From NCBI GenBank assembly GCA_026416585.1, contig JAOAEV010000120.1, positions 1 through 36,342 on the forward strand: a stretch of 36,342 bases of DNA. Direction: 5' to 3'. Shown here piece after piece: positions 1 through 7,878 of this stretch. The notes under the pieces were generated by a model that was given only the letters and a program-made list of their open reading frames with translations, was not told the DNA's origin and did no database searches. The stretch's first letter is position 1. Each line of letters starts with the position of its first letter. Both the position numbers and the translations under genes were made by a program. The DNA comes from Chlorobiota bacterium (GTDB lineage: Bacteria; Bacteroidota; Ignavibacteria; Kapaibacteriales; NICIL-2).

Positions 1-1578
1 ATCGCGCACTGCCGGTTCGACGTTGTCGGCAAATTGCTCGAAATTCTGCTCAAATAGTGAGACAAGATAGCGCGCCCTGTCGTCGTAAGCAGCTTTATCT
101 GCCCACGTGTTCCGAGGATTGAGAATATCTGCGGGCACACCATCGCACACCATCGGTATCGACAGCCCGAAGTATGGCTCGATAACAAACTCGACATTAT
201 CGAGCGCACCGGTCAATGCTGCCCGGAGCAATGCCCGAGTGTAGGCGATTTTCATGCGACTGCCGACACCGTACGGACCACCACTCCATCCAGTATTGAC
301 AAGCCATACCGTCACGTCGTGCTGCACCATGCGCTCGCGAAGCATGTTCGCGTACACCGCCGGATGGTGCACCATAAACGGCGCCCCGAAACAGGTCGAA
401 AACGTCGGCGATGGCTCTTTGACACCTGCCTCTGTTCCTGCGACTCGTGCCGTGTACCCTGAGAGGAAGTGATACATCGCCTGCTCTGGCGTTAGCCGTG
501 CGATCGGTGGCATCACCCCGAAGGCATCACAGGTAAGAAAGAAAATGTTTGCTGGGTGTCCAGCTTTGTTGTCGGGGACAATGTTTGGCAGCATATCACG
601 CTTGTAGGACGCACGCGTGTTTTCAGTAATGCCCTGATCGGTAAGATCAATGCGCCGCGTCACAGGATCATAGACGACGTTTTCCAAAATCGTCCCGAAC
701 GTGCGCGTCATCCGGAAAATAAGTGGTTCAGCTTCTGCACTCAAATTGATGACTTTGGCATAACAACCGCCTTCGAAGTTAAAGATGCCATCGTCACTCC
801 AACCGTGTTCGTCATCCCCGATGAGTGGACGTTCTGGGTCCGTCGAAAGCGTCGTCTTTCCCGTACCTGACAGTCCAAAGAACAGCGCTACGTCACCACT
901 GGCACCAACGTTTGCGGAACAATGCATTGGGAACACACCGCGGAGCGGCAGCAGATAGTTCATCAGCGTAAAGACCGACTTTTTGATTTCGCCGGCGTAG
1001 TGCGTACCGCCAATAAGCACCAGCCGCTGCTCGAAATTCAAGATGATGAATTTGTGTGAGGCTGTCTTGTCGATTTCCGGCTGGGCATGGAAATTCGGTA
1101 CATGGACGATGGTAAAATCCGGAGCAAAAGTTGTCAGTGCGTCCTCTATTGGTTCGATGAACATGTTCTTGGCAAACAAGTTATGCCAGGCATGCTCGGT
1201 GATCGTGCGGACTGCATATCGGTAGCGCGCATCCGCACCAATCCAAGAGTCATGAACGTAAACATCACGCCCCTGCAAATACGCAAATACTCGCCGTTTG
1301 AGGTGTTCAAACACTTCTGGCGAAAAAGGACGGTTCACCTTACCCCACCAGACGTGATCTTTGCTCGATGGTTCTTCGACGATGAATTTATCGCTGGCGC
1401 TACGACCAGTATTCGGTGCTGTCATGCAGAGCAACGCACCATGCTCAGAAATCTCCGCCTCCCCTAAAATGACCGCATGTTCATAGAGTTCTGCTGCAGA
1501 AGCATTATGGTTGATTTCACCCAAACCGATCAACCCCATTGCAGCAAGGTCGGATCGGAGCGCGTCGGAGGCAATCAT
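1..1578 (-). CDS. pckA: Phosphoenolpyruvate carboxykinase (ATP), 3' end cut by window edge
   Basis: Converts oxaloacetate and ATP to PEP, ADP and CO2, the first committed step of gluconeogenesis, in the cytosol. Translated from the complement, the frame is open from the ATG at 1578 to the window edge (526 codons). The family is usually about 530-540 residues, so only a few C-terminal codons should be missing. Around residues 233-242 lies the kinase-1a P-loop GLSGTGKTT, followed by STDPERPLIGDDEHGW, which carries the metal- and nucleotide-binding aspartates of the ATP-type enzyme. An in-frame TAG lies 27 bases upstream of the ATG, so the start cannot lie much further out. The gene diverges from the isoprenoid pair, and an exact TAnnTTTG box sits 36 bases upstream of the start. 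The nucleotide motif excludes the GTP-type family. Identity is secure. Confidence 0.96.
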   Translation of the reverse strand, partial: MIASDALRSDLAAMGLIGLGEINHNASAAELYEHAVILGEAEISEHGALLCMTAPNTGRSASDKFIVEEPSSKDHVWWGKVNRPFSPEVFEHLKRRVFAYLQGRDVYVHDSWIGADARYRYAVRTITEHAWHNLFAKNMFIEPIEDALTTFAPDFTIVHVPNFHAQPEIDKTASHKFIILNFEQRLVLIGGTHYAGEIKKSVFTLMNYLLPLRGVFPMHCSANVGASGDVALFFGLSGTGKTTLSTDPERPLIGDDEHGWSDDGIFNFEGGCYAKVINLSAEAEPLIFRMTRTFGTILENVVYDPVTRRIDLTDQGITENTRASYKRDMLPNIVPDNKAGHPANIFFLTCDAFGVMPPIARLTPEQAMYHFLSGYTARVAGTEAGVKEPSPTFSTCFGAPFMVHHPAVYANMLRERMVQHDVTVWLVNTGWSGGPYGVGSRMKIAYTRALLRAALTGALDNVEFVIEPYFGLSIPMVCDGVPADILNPRNTWADKAAYDDRARYLVSLFEQNFEQFADNVEPAVRD

Positions 1579-1613
1579 GATGCTGACAAAAAAAGTGGAA
1601 CACTACTCGGGTG

Positions 1614-1621
1614 CAAACTTA
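1614..1621 (-). promoter_or_regulatory. Bacteroidota-type -7 box for pckA
   Basis: On the minus strand this reads TAAGTTTG, an exact match to the Bacteroidota -7 consensus TAnnTTTG. It would give a leader of about 29 nt. No matching -33 TTTG is seen at normal spacing. Confidence 0.45.
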
Positions 1622-1624
1622 CAG

Positions 1625-1632
1625 CATATTTG
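1625..1632 (+). promoter_or_regulatory. Candidate -7 box for the isomerase gene
   Basis: CATATTTG matches TAnnTTTG at 7 of 8 positions. Its last base is 32 bases upstream of the ATG at 1664, the same distance as in three other plus-strand genes here. No -33 element was recognised. Confidence 0.3.
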
Positions 1633-1663
1633 CAACGGCGAATGCCCACAACCGACAGAACTA

Positions 1664-2701
1664 ATGAACGGCGCGCAGCAAACGTCCTCCCGAAAAGAAG
1701 AGCATGTGCGGCTTTGCACCGAAGCCGACGTCCGCTTTCGGCAGAAAACAACTGGGCTCGAGCAATACGACTTCGACTACGTCGCATTACCCGAACTCGA
1801 CTTCGAGCAGATTGCGACCACAACCAATTTTTTAGGCAAACGATTGGATGCGCCGCTTCTGATCTCATCCATGACAGGAGGTTATGACGGTGCAACGGCC
1901 ATCAATGCAGCCTTGGCACGCGTGTGTCAGCAGCGGCGATTAGCACTTGGTCTCGGTTCGATGCGTCAGGCACTCGAGTCGCACACGCACCGAGAAAGCT
2001 TTGCTATTGTGCGGAAGATCGCACCTGACATACCGCTGATAGCCAACATCGGCGCAACGCAGCTGGTGCAGGGCGTCGCACCACGTCAAGTTGAACGACT
2101 TGTCACAATGATCAGCGCCGATGCAATTGCGGTACATCTTAATCCTCTACAAGAGCTGCTGCAGCCTGAAGGAACACCGCGATTCCACGGCGTACTTGCT
2201 GCGATCGCTGAACTAATTGCGACACTACCAGTGCCAGTCATCGTCAAAGAAGTTGGTGCTGGTATTTCTGGTCGTGTCGCAGAGCAGCTTATTTCCATCG
2301 GTGTTCAGATTGTGGACGTTGCCGGCGCAGGCGGCACCAGTTGGGCAGGCGTCGAGCTGCTTCGGACTCATACCGCACAGCATCCACTGACAGAGTTGTG
2401 GGATTGTGGTATTCCAACTGCCGATTGTATCGTCGAAGTCGCAGCGCTCCGAAAGCAGGTGCCGCTGGTTATTATCGGTTCCGGCGGTATCGTCAATGGT
2501 TTCGATGCAGCCAAAGCAATCGCCTTAGGTGCTGACCTTGTTGGTATTGCTCGCCCAGTGCTACAAGCACTCCAGCGCGGTGAGACTGAGCTTAACCGTT
2601 ATTTGGACGAGTGGGAACTACAGCTTCGAGCTGCGATGTTCATCACCGGCTCGGCAACGATTGCCGCCCTCGGCTCAGCTCGCCTGCGGCGCCGGAGCTA
2701 A
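1664..2701 (+). CDS. fni: Type 2 isopentenyl-diphosphate delta-isomerase (FMN-dependent)
   Basis: Interconverts isopentenyl and dimethylallyl diphosphate using reduced FMN and Mg2+, supplying both C5 units for prenyl chains. The 345-residue product has the family marks in order: RKEEHVRL near the N terminus, ISSMTGG, GLGSMRQAL, NIGATQL, HLNPLQE with the nearby catalytic-region glutamine, VIVKEVGAGIS, DVAGAGGTSW, and the C-terminal flavin-phosphate loop GSGGI with ALGADLVGIARP. The frame is open from 1511, but that start would lie inside pckA and add about 50 unrelated residues. The ATG at 1664 puts RKEEH where the family has it. A prenyl synthase follows after 24 bases, so the pair is very likely co-transcribed. 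Confidence 0.95.
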   Translation: MNGAQQTSSRKEEHVRLCTEADVRFRQKTTGLEQYDFDYVALPELDFEQIATTTNFLGKRLDAPLLISSMTGGYDGATAINAALARVCQQRRLALGLGSMRQALESHTHRESFAIVRKIAPDIPLIANIGATQLVQGVAPRQVERLVTMISADAIAVHLNPLQELLQPEGTPRFHGVLAAIAELIATLPVPVIVKEVGAGISGRVAEQLISIGVQIVDVAGAGGTSWAGVELLRTHTAQHPLTELWDCGIPTADCIVEVAALRKQVPLVIIGSGGIVNGFDAAKAIALGADLVGIARPVLQALQRGETELNRYLDEWELQLRAAMFITGSATIAALGSARLRRRS

Positions 2702-2725
2702 TCGACTCATTCATTGACCCAGACC

Positions 2726-3694
2726 ATGTACGAACACCACATCGCAATCATCGAAGAAACAATCAGCTATGCAATTGCAACATCGGCTCTTCCCGCTGAG
2801 CTTGCTGAGCCGATTTTGTATGCCCTCGAAAGTGGCGGTAAACGGCTCCGACCGCTGATGACAGTTCTCGCTGCCGAATCATACGGAGTATCGAGCAAAA
2901 AAGCCGCTCCGCTGGCTGCTGCAATCGAGATTCTACACAACTTCACACTGATCCACGACGACATCATGGACCGCTCGCCACTGCGACGCGGCAAACCGAC
3001 CATCCACGTTGCATGGGACGAAGCGACTGCAATTTTAGCTGGCGATACCATGATGGGAATCGCTTACCGATTGTTGTCAGACGCTTATCCGCCAGAAGTA
3101 TGCCGTCAACTTGTGGCTGAATTTTCATCCGCTTTTGTCGAAATCTGCATCGGACAAGCGGAAGACCTGACATTCCGAACGCGGCGCGACGTGACGATGG
3201 ACGATTACACAGCGATGATCTCCCGCAAGACTGCACGGCTGTTTGCTACTGCTGCCGCCAGCGGTGGGATCGTTGCCGGGGCAATATCCGAGGTCGTGGA
3301 TGCATTGCGTCGTATTGGTCATGCAATTGGCATTGCATTTCAGATTCGGGACGACGTCCTCGATCTCTTCGGGGAACCAACATTTGGCAAGCAGCGCGGG
3401 CAAGATCTGCGCGAGGGAAAAAAAACCTTCATTGTCCTGAGTCTTGCCAACTGTGATGGAGTAAATAGCCAACTGATTAAGCGCTACATGGCTGGCGAGT
3501 CGCTCACAACTGATGCCGACATCGAACAGATCGCTACACTGTGTCAACAATGTGGCGTCCTCGACCGCGCACAAGCAACGATTAATTGTTATCTCGATAG
3601 TGCCATCGAAGCCCTGCGACATGTTCTTCCACCATCACCGGCACGGGAGTCGCTCATTGCAATTGCTGAACAAACACGCACTCGCCAGCTGTAG
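2726..3694 (+). CDS. Short-chain polyprenyl diphosphate synthase (FPP/GGPP type)
   Basis: Head-to-tail prenyltransferase that condenses allylic diphosphates with IPP. The product has 322 residues. The first aspartate-rich motif is DDIMD in HNFTLIHDDIMD, without the two-residue insertion of E. coli IspA. The second is RDDVLD, followed by GKQRGQDLREGKKT. The fifth residue before the first motif is Phe, and a bulky residue there goes with short (C15-C20) products, so GGPP or FPP is more likely than a quinone-length chain. This is inference. A TTG at 2714 is possible, but the ATG at 2726 is the better start. The gene is paired with fni upstream and ends before a long hairpin. Confidence 0.92.
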   Translation: MYEHHIAIIEETISYAIATSALPAELAEPILYALESGGKRLRPLMTVLAAESYGVSSKKAAPLAAAIEILHNFTLIHDDIMDRSPLRRGKPTIHVAWDEATAILAGDTMMGIAYRLLSDAYPPEVCRQLVAEFSSAFVEICIGQAEDLTFRTRRDVTMDDYTAMISRKTARLFATAAASGGIVAGAISEVVDALRRIGHAIGIAFQIRDDVLDLFGEPTFGKQRGQDLREGKKTFIVLSLANCDGVNSQLIKRYMAGESLTTDADIEQIATLCQQCGVLDRAQATINCYLDSAIEALRHVLPPSPARESLIAIAEQTRTRQL

Positions 3695-3707
3695 TCAAGC
3701 ACATAAA

Positions 3708-3740
3708 GACGGCACGCTGCCGCAATGGCAGCGTGCCGTC
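3708..3740. terminator. Strong hairpin between convergent genes
   Basis: A perfect 14-bp GC-rich stem (3708-3721 with 3727-3740) closes a 5-nt loop, between the 3' ends of the prenyl synthase (plus) and the sigma factor (minus). The minus-strand side runs into TTTATG and the plus side has no clear T-run. It probably serves both directions. Confidence 0.7.
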
Positions 3741-3760
3741 AAAGTAATGCCTGCAAGAAA

Positions 3761-4360
3761 TTACGACTCGATTTCTGGTTCGAGTTCAGGGTCGCTGACT
3801 TCCTCGCGCTGATCGAGCATGTCGCGCAGATAGCCTAATTTCTTGCGCAGATGCAAAACTGCATAACGTTTCCGCGCAAGCAGCGTGTTGATATTGACGC
3901 CCGAGTCTTCGCTCATCTCGCGGAACGAAACACCTTCGAACTCATTTTTCTCAAACACTTCGCGTTGTTCGGCAGGCAGCTCTGCCAATCCCTTTTGAAC
4001 TTCTTCCCAAATCGTCTTGCGAAGGAGTTCGGTATCAGGTGAATAACTTTCGTCAGCGATGAAATTCTCGAACGACTCCACCCCTTCGTCTATCAACGCT
4101 GGAGTGAGCATGTCCGAAAACGCATCGGCTTTCTTTTTGCGATACGAGTCAATGATTCGATTGCGCACAGCAGTAAAGACCCAGGATGCAACATTTTCGA
4201 TCGGCTTGTCAATGGTCTGAGCAGCCGCAAAAACGTTGGCAAACACATCATGCAAGATGTCCTCGGCTTCTTCTTGCGTTTTGACACGCTGGCGGATGAA
4301 GCCAAGCAGCTTCTTGCGTTCGGTTCGATAGAATTGTTCTAATTGCATGGTCAGGTTCAT
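3761..4360 (-). CDS. ECF-family RNA polymerase sigma factor
   Basis: Directs RNA polymerase to a small regulon, usually for stress or envelope functions. The 199-residue product has sigma region 2 near residues 15-85 (EEAEDILHDVFANVF, then WVFTAVRNRIIDSYRK). Region 4 lies near 130-180 (LAELPAEQREVF, a helix-turn-helix around SFREMSEDSGVNINTLLARKR). Region 3 is absent, which defines the ECF class. An acidic tail ends the protein. The frame is open to an ATG at 4498 (245 residues), but GAGGATC precedes the ATG at 4360 at ribosome-binding distance and family members start there. No anti-sigma gene is adjacent, so its control is not visible. The upstream region has a nested inverted repeat. Confidence 0.88.
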   Translation of the reverse strand: MNLTMQLEQFYRTERKKLLGFIRQRVKTQEEAEDILHDVFANVFAAAQTIDKPIENVASWVFTAVRNRIIDSYRKKKADAFSDMLTPALIDEGVESFENFIADESYSPDTELLRKTIWEEVQKGLAELPAEQREVFEKNEFEGVSFREMSEDSGVNINTLLARKRYAVLHLRKKLGYLRDMLDQREEVSDPELEPEIES

Positions 4361-4520
4361 GGACCGATCCTCACGTTGAATAGTGGCACTACCGATTACG
4401 CGCTTCGTTGAGCGCAATGCGGTCTGCAATTGGTCATGCCACATGTCTCCATCTGATAGTTGAACGTCGTCTTTTGCAATAACACGCTGGTATTTCATTT
4501 TGTTTCGTCAAGAAGAAAGA

Positions 4521-4576
4521 ACAACTGTGCCATCCTATTGTGGGCAGATTGTTCGGTCACTTAGACCGACAGTTGT
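4521..4576. repeat. Nested inverted repeats upstream of the sigma gene
   Basis: ACAACTGT (4521-4528) pairs with ACAGTTGT (4569-4576). Inside lies TCGGTC/GACCGA (4553-4558 with 4564-4569, 5-nt loop); the two right arms share base 4569, so both cannot form completely. The element lies between hutU's stop and the sigma gene. There is no T-run, so it is not a clear terminator. Confidence 0.4.
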
Positions 4577-4609
4577 GACGATCGTTGACAGTACAGTCTG
4601 CCATCATTG

Positions 4610-6277
4610 CTAATTCGATGTCAGCATTGGAATTCGTATTCCGAAGCGACAAGCATTATCGCGTGCCTGCCCGTAGCCGGCATCCGTATGCCGGAGAATA
4701 CCGGTCAGTGGATCATACGTGAGCACGCGTTGGAGCCGCCGCGCAGCATCGTCGGTTCCGTCCGCAACAATGACCATTCCCGCGTGAAGTGATAGCCCGA
4801 TTCCCACACCACCGCCGTGATGGAACGAAACCCACGTCGCACCGCCAATTGCATTGAGCGCGAAATTGAAGTACACCCAATCAGCAATTGCATCAGAACC
4901 ATCAATCATCGCTTCCGTTTCGCGGTGCGGAGATGCCACCGAGCCACAGTCGAGATGATCGCGACCGATAACAATGGGTGCCTTCACTCGACCGCTACGA
5001 ACCAGCTCATTGAAGAGCAATCCTGCTTGGACACGTTCACCGTAGCCCAGCCAGCAAATACGCGCAGGCAAGCCTTGATACCGAATGTGCTGCTGAGCAC
5101 TCCGAATCCATCGGTGCAAATGTTCATCGTGCGGAAAAAGCTCCATCAATGCCTCGTCGGTCACACGAATGTCGTCGGGATCACCGCTCAGCGCAACCCA
5201 TCGAAACGGACCGCGTCCGTCGCAAAATTGTGGGCGAATGAACTCCGGTACAAATCCCGGGATATCAAATGCCTGTTCAATTCCACCACAGTCTTTCGCC
5301 ACACCGCGGATGTTGTTGCCGTAGTCGAACACGACAGCCCCACGCTCCCGAAACACAAGCATCGCGCGAACATGCTCGGCAATCGAAGCATACGTGCGCC
5401 GCAAATACTCTTGATGATCATCACGGCGCAACTGGTCAGCTTCAGCCTTGCTCAGCCCGGCAGGATAGTAGCCGTTGAGCGGATCATGAGCTGCCGTTTG
5501 GTCAGTGACAACATCTGGTGTGATACCCCGCCGAACAAGTTCTGGATGCACTTCTGCGGCATTGCCGACCAGACCAATCGAGACGGGTGTTCCAGCAGCC
5601 TTGTGTTCGGCAATAATCCGGAGCGCTTCGTCAAGATCATTAAGCATCAGTTGGCAATACCCATCACGGATCCGGCGTTCGATTCGCTGCCCATCGATCT
5701 CAACGCACAAAATCGCAGCTCCGGCAATGGTGGCAGCAAGCGGCTGTGCACCGCCCATGCCACCCATTCCGGCAGTCAGCACAAAGCGGCCGCTGAGAGT
5801 GCCGCCGAAATACTTGCGTCCGCACTCAGCGAATGTTTCGTAGGTACCTTGCACAATTCCTTGCGTGCCGATGTAAATCCAACTACCAGCAGTCATTTGG
5901 CCATACATGGTCAGTCCCATAGCTTCCAACCGTCGGAACTCATCCCATGTTGCCCATCGTGGCACAAGGTTCGCATTCGCGATGATCACGCGTGGAGCAT
6001 CGGGGTACGTTCGCACGACACCGACAGGCTTACCTGACTGAACCAGTAGTGTTTCATCTTCATCCATCGTGCGAAGTGTAGCAAGAATCGCATCAAAGCA
6101 TTCCCAGTTGCGTGCTGCTTTTCCGCTTCCACCATAGACGATCAGCTCATCGGGCTTTTCGGCATTTTCCGGATCGAGATTGTTTTGGATCATCCGATAC
6201 GCGGCCTCGAGCTGCCAATTTTTGCAGACACGCTCTGCGCCGCGCGGTGCACGGATGATGCGCTGGATTGTCGTCAT
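4610..6277 (-). CDS. hutU: Urocanate hydratase
   Basis: Second step of histidine degradation: converts urocanate to 4-imidazolone-5-propanoate with tightly bound NAD+ as electrophile. The 555-residue product is full length. It shows [13 protein letters not shown] near residue 48, the NAD-binding glycine-rich segment [14 protein letters not shown], the active-site stretch [12 protein letters not shown] (its Cys matches the catalytic-region Cys of the Pseudomonas enzyme), [13 protein letters not shown], and the histidine- and glycine-rich HHGGGVGIG loop. It starts 3 bases after the stop of the DUF971 gene, so the two form an operon. The other hut genes (hutH, hutI, hutG) are not in this window. 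Confidence 0.97.
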   Translation of the reverse strand: MTTIQRIIRAPRGAERVCKNWQLEAAYRMIQNNLDPENAEKPDELIVYGGSGKAARNWECFDAILATLRTMDEDETLLVQSGKPVGVVRTYPDAPRVIIANANLVPRWATWDEFRRLEAMGLTMYGQMTAGSWIYIGTQGIVQGTYETFAECGRKYFGGTLSGRFVLTAGMGGMGGAQPLAATIAGAAILCVEIDGQRIERRIRDGYCQLMLNDLDEALRIIAEHKAAGTPVSIGLVGNAAEVHPELVRRGITPDVVTDQTAAHDPLNGYYPAGLSKAEADQLRRDDHQEYLRRTYASIAEHVRAMLVFRERGAVVFDYGNNIRGVAKDCGGIEQAFDIPGFVPEFIRPQFCDGRGPFRWVALSGDPDDIRVTDEALMELFPHDEHLHRWIRSAQQHIRYQGLPARICWLGYGERVQAGLLFNELVRSGRVKAPIVIGRDHLDCGSVASPHRETEAMIDGSDAIADWVYFNFALNAIGGATWVSFHHGGGVGIGLSLHAGMVIVADGTDDAARRLQRVLTYDPLTGILRHTDAGYGQARDNACRFGIRIPMLTSN

Positions 6278-6280
6278 GGA

Positions 6281-6625
6281 TTACCTCGCCACAGAAGTAT
6301 CGTCACGTGCAACAGATTCTGCAATCGTGCGCAACATTTGCCATGTATAAATTCCAGTGTCATGGCCATCTGCCCAACGTGCGCGAATGCCGTAATTACC
6401 AACTGGTTCGAGAGCAACAAGCTCGTTCATCCCTGGCGCGAACTGTTGAAGCGGAAGCATCACGGTCGTCCCAAAAACCTGTTCGCCTTTACAGTACGCA
6501 CACGGGCAGTGTTGGCGCAGAACATCGAGCGGAACTGCAACGCACAGACCATCACCCCATTCAATGCGGAGCGCGGTCACATCGAGACGTCTAATGGTCG
6601 TTGGTCGTTCTGCACCCATCGTCAA
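6281..6625 (-). CDS. DUF971 (GBBH-like N-terminal) domain protein
   Basis: A 114-residue protein that is essentially one DUF971 domain, as found at the N terminus of gamma-butyrobetaine hydroxylase, on some ApbC/HCF101 iron-sulfur carriers, and as a free-standing protein. Visible features are LRIEWGDG near residue 18, CPCAYCKG near residue 40 (three cysteines, a probable metal or Fe-S site) and the C-terminal GHDTGIYTWQMLR. ATG starts exist at 6625 and 6619. It lies immediately upstream of hutU with a 3-base gap, so it is co-transcribed. Its role is not known. A link to metal-centre assembly is an inference from the cysteines and fusion partners. Confidence 0.82.
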   Translation of the reverse strand: MTMGAERPTTIRRLDVTALRIEWGDGLCVAVPLDVLRQHCPCAYCKGEQVFGTTVMLPLQQFAPGMNELVALEPVGNYGIRARWADGHDTGIYTWQMLRTIAESVARDDTSVAR

Positions 6626-6649
6626 TACAAATGCTGCACTGCAAAAATC

Positions 6650-6672
6650 GTAAATTCACAGTGAAAATTTAC
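6650..6672. promoter_or_regulatory. Near-palindromic candidate operator in a divergent promoter region
   Basis: A 23-base near-palindrome: GTAAATT (6650-6656) pairs with AATTTAC (6666-6672), and the centre is the perfect TTCAC-A-GTGAA. It lies in the 62-base gap between the start codons of the divergent DUF971-hutU and yjbQ-comF units, where a repressor site would be expected. Confidence 0.4.
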
Positions 6673-6687
6673 TTTCACCCACCGCTG

Positions 6688-7116
6688 ATGGAAATCGTTC
6701 AGCGCTGGATTATTCTGGAACCGCATGAGCGAGGTGTTCATTGCATCACCGATCGCATCGTCGAACAGTTACCAGAACTCGGTCGGTTCCGTGCCGGCAC
6801 GCTACATTTGTTTCTCCGGCACACGAGTGCTGCACTTTCACTCGGCGAGCACACCGACCCTGACGTTCGCAGGGACCTTGCCGAGCATTTAGAGCGGCTT
6901 GTTCCAGACGATCTCCGGCTTTATCGTCATGCGATCGAGGGTGCTGACGATGCATCCTCGCACATCAAAAGTGCACTTATCGGTGCAGCAGTCGTTATTC
7001 CTATCTGCGATGGTGCACTTGCACTTGGGCAATGGCAAGGCATCTATTTATGCGAATTCCGTGACCATGCACCAGAGCGAACAATCGTTGCCACAATCAT
7101 TGGCACAGGGTCATGA
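6688..7116 (+). CDS. YjbQ/UPF0047 family protein
   Basis: A 142-residue member of the small UPF0047 (YjbQ) family, known for weak thiamine-phosphate synthase activity and conserved histidines around a bound ion; the main physiological role is unclear. The family pattern is complete: an N-terminal strand ending GVHCITDRI, LFLRHTSAALSLGEHTDPDVRRDL with its conserved His and Asp residues near 50-70, HIKSALIG near 95, and LALGQWQGIYLCEFRDH near the C terminus. The frame is open from 6601, but the ATG at 6688 gives the usual N terminus. Its stop overlaps the comF start as ATGA, so the two are translationally coupled. Confidence 0.9.
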   Translation: MEIVQRWIILEPHERGVHCITDRIVEQLPELGRFRAGTLHLFLRHTSAALSLGEHTDPDVRRDLAEHLERLVPDDLRLYRHAIEGADDASSHIKSALIGAAVVIPICDGALALGQWQGIYLCEFRDHAPERTIVATIIGTGS

Positions 7117-7850
7117 TCCTGCTCACACGCTTGATGCAACCACTGAACACAATGGCATCATCGCTTCTCGATTTTCTCATGCCATGGCGATGTATGATCT
7201 GCTACGCTGTATTGCCAAGCGATACGCTGTGGCACTATATCTGCCAGCGGTGTTTTGATCAGCTCGAACCAGCACCGCCGCCACACCACCTATTGGCAGC
7301 ATTCGACCGCATACACCAGACAGACGAATCTGCGATCTCGCACATCATTGGCCGATGGAGTGCTCATCACGAGCGACGACCTGGGTTATTCGATCTTGTT
7401 TATGCGCTCAAGTACTACGGCTATTGGCAGATCGGTATCGAACTGGGTCGAGAACTTGGCGCTGCTACCCAATTACTTAGCACCACCAGGTACGATGGAC
7501 TCGTTCCCGTACCGATTCATCCAGCACGGCGACGCGAGCGTGGATACAACCAAGCCGAAGCTATCGCCGAGGGAATGCAGCAGGTGCTTCACATCCCTAT
7601 CTGGCGCAACGCTCTCTGCCGCATGCGGTATACACGTAGCCAAACGACTCTCTCGTCAACAGAACGAATGGTCAATACTCGTGGTGCCTTCGGCGCTGGA
7701 CCAGATTCAACACGATTGCGCGGTAAGACAATTCTCATTGTTGACGACGTGTTCACGACTGGCTCAACACTTAACAGCGTCGCAATGACTGCGCTGCAGC
7801 TCGGGACAGCACGCGCCGATGCTGCCACACTGGTTGTAGCGACGTTGTAA
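7113..7850 (+). CDS. ComF family phosphoribosyltransferase-like protein
   Basis: A 245-residue ComF/GntX-type protein. An N-terminal double zinc-ribbon is marked by CMIC and CQRC near residues 27-48. The C-terminal type I phosphoribosyltransferase fold has PVPIHPARRRERGYNQ near residue 130 and the PRPP loop ILIVDDVFTTGSTLN near residue 205. Relatives are needed for DNA uptake in naturally competent bacteria, where ComF works with the DprA/ComFA machinery, but the protein is also common in non-competent species. No other competence gene lies nearby. It is coupled to yjbQ by an ATGA overlap and is followed after 28 bases by the aminopeptidase gene. Confidence 0.92.
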   Translation: MILLTRLMQPLNTMASSLLDFLMPWRCMICYAVLPSDTLWHYICQRCFDQLEPAPPPHHLLAAFDRIHQTDESAISHIIGRWSAHHERRPGLFDLVYALKYYGYWQIGIELGRELGAATQLLSTTRYDGLVPVPIHPARRRERGYNQAEAIAEGMQQVLHIPIWRNALCRMRYTRSQTTLSSTERMVNTRGAFGAGPDSTRLRGKTILIVDDVFTTGSTLNSVAMTALQLGTARADAATLVVATL

Positions 7851-7878
7851 TCGTGTTTCATTTTCACAGTGGACGGTT

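Noticed and set aside
1511-1663. Longer N terminus for the IPP isomerase
   Set aside because: It would overlap pckA's coding start and adds residues unlike the family; the ATG at 1664 places RKEEH where expected.
4817-6037. Long plus-strand open frame of 406 codons
   Set aside because: It is antisense to hutU, whose product is complete and strongly recognised; the translated sequence resembles no family and has no ribosome-binding site.
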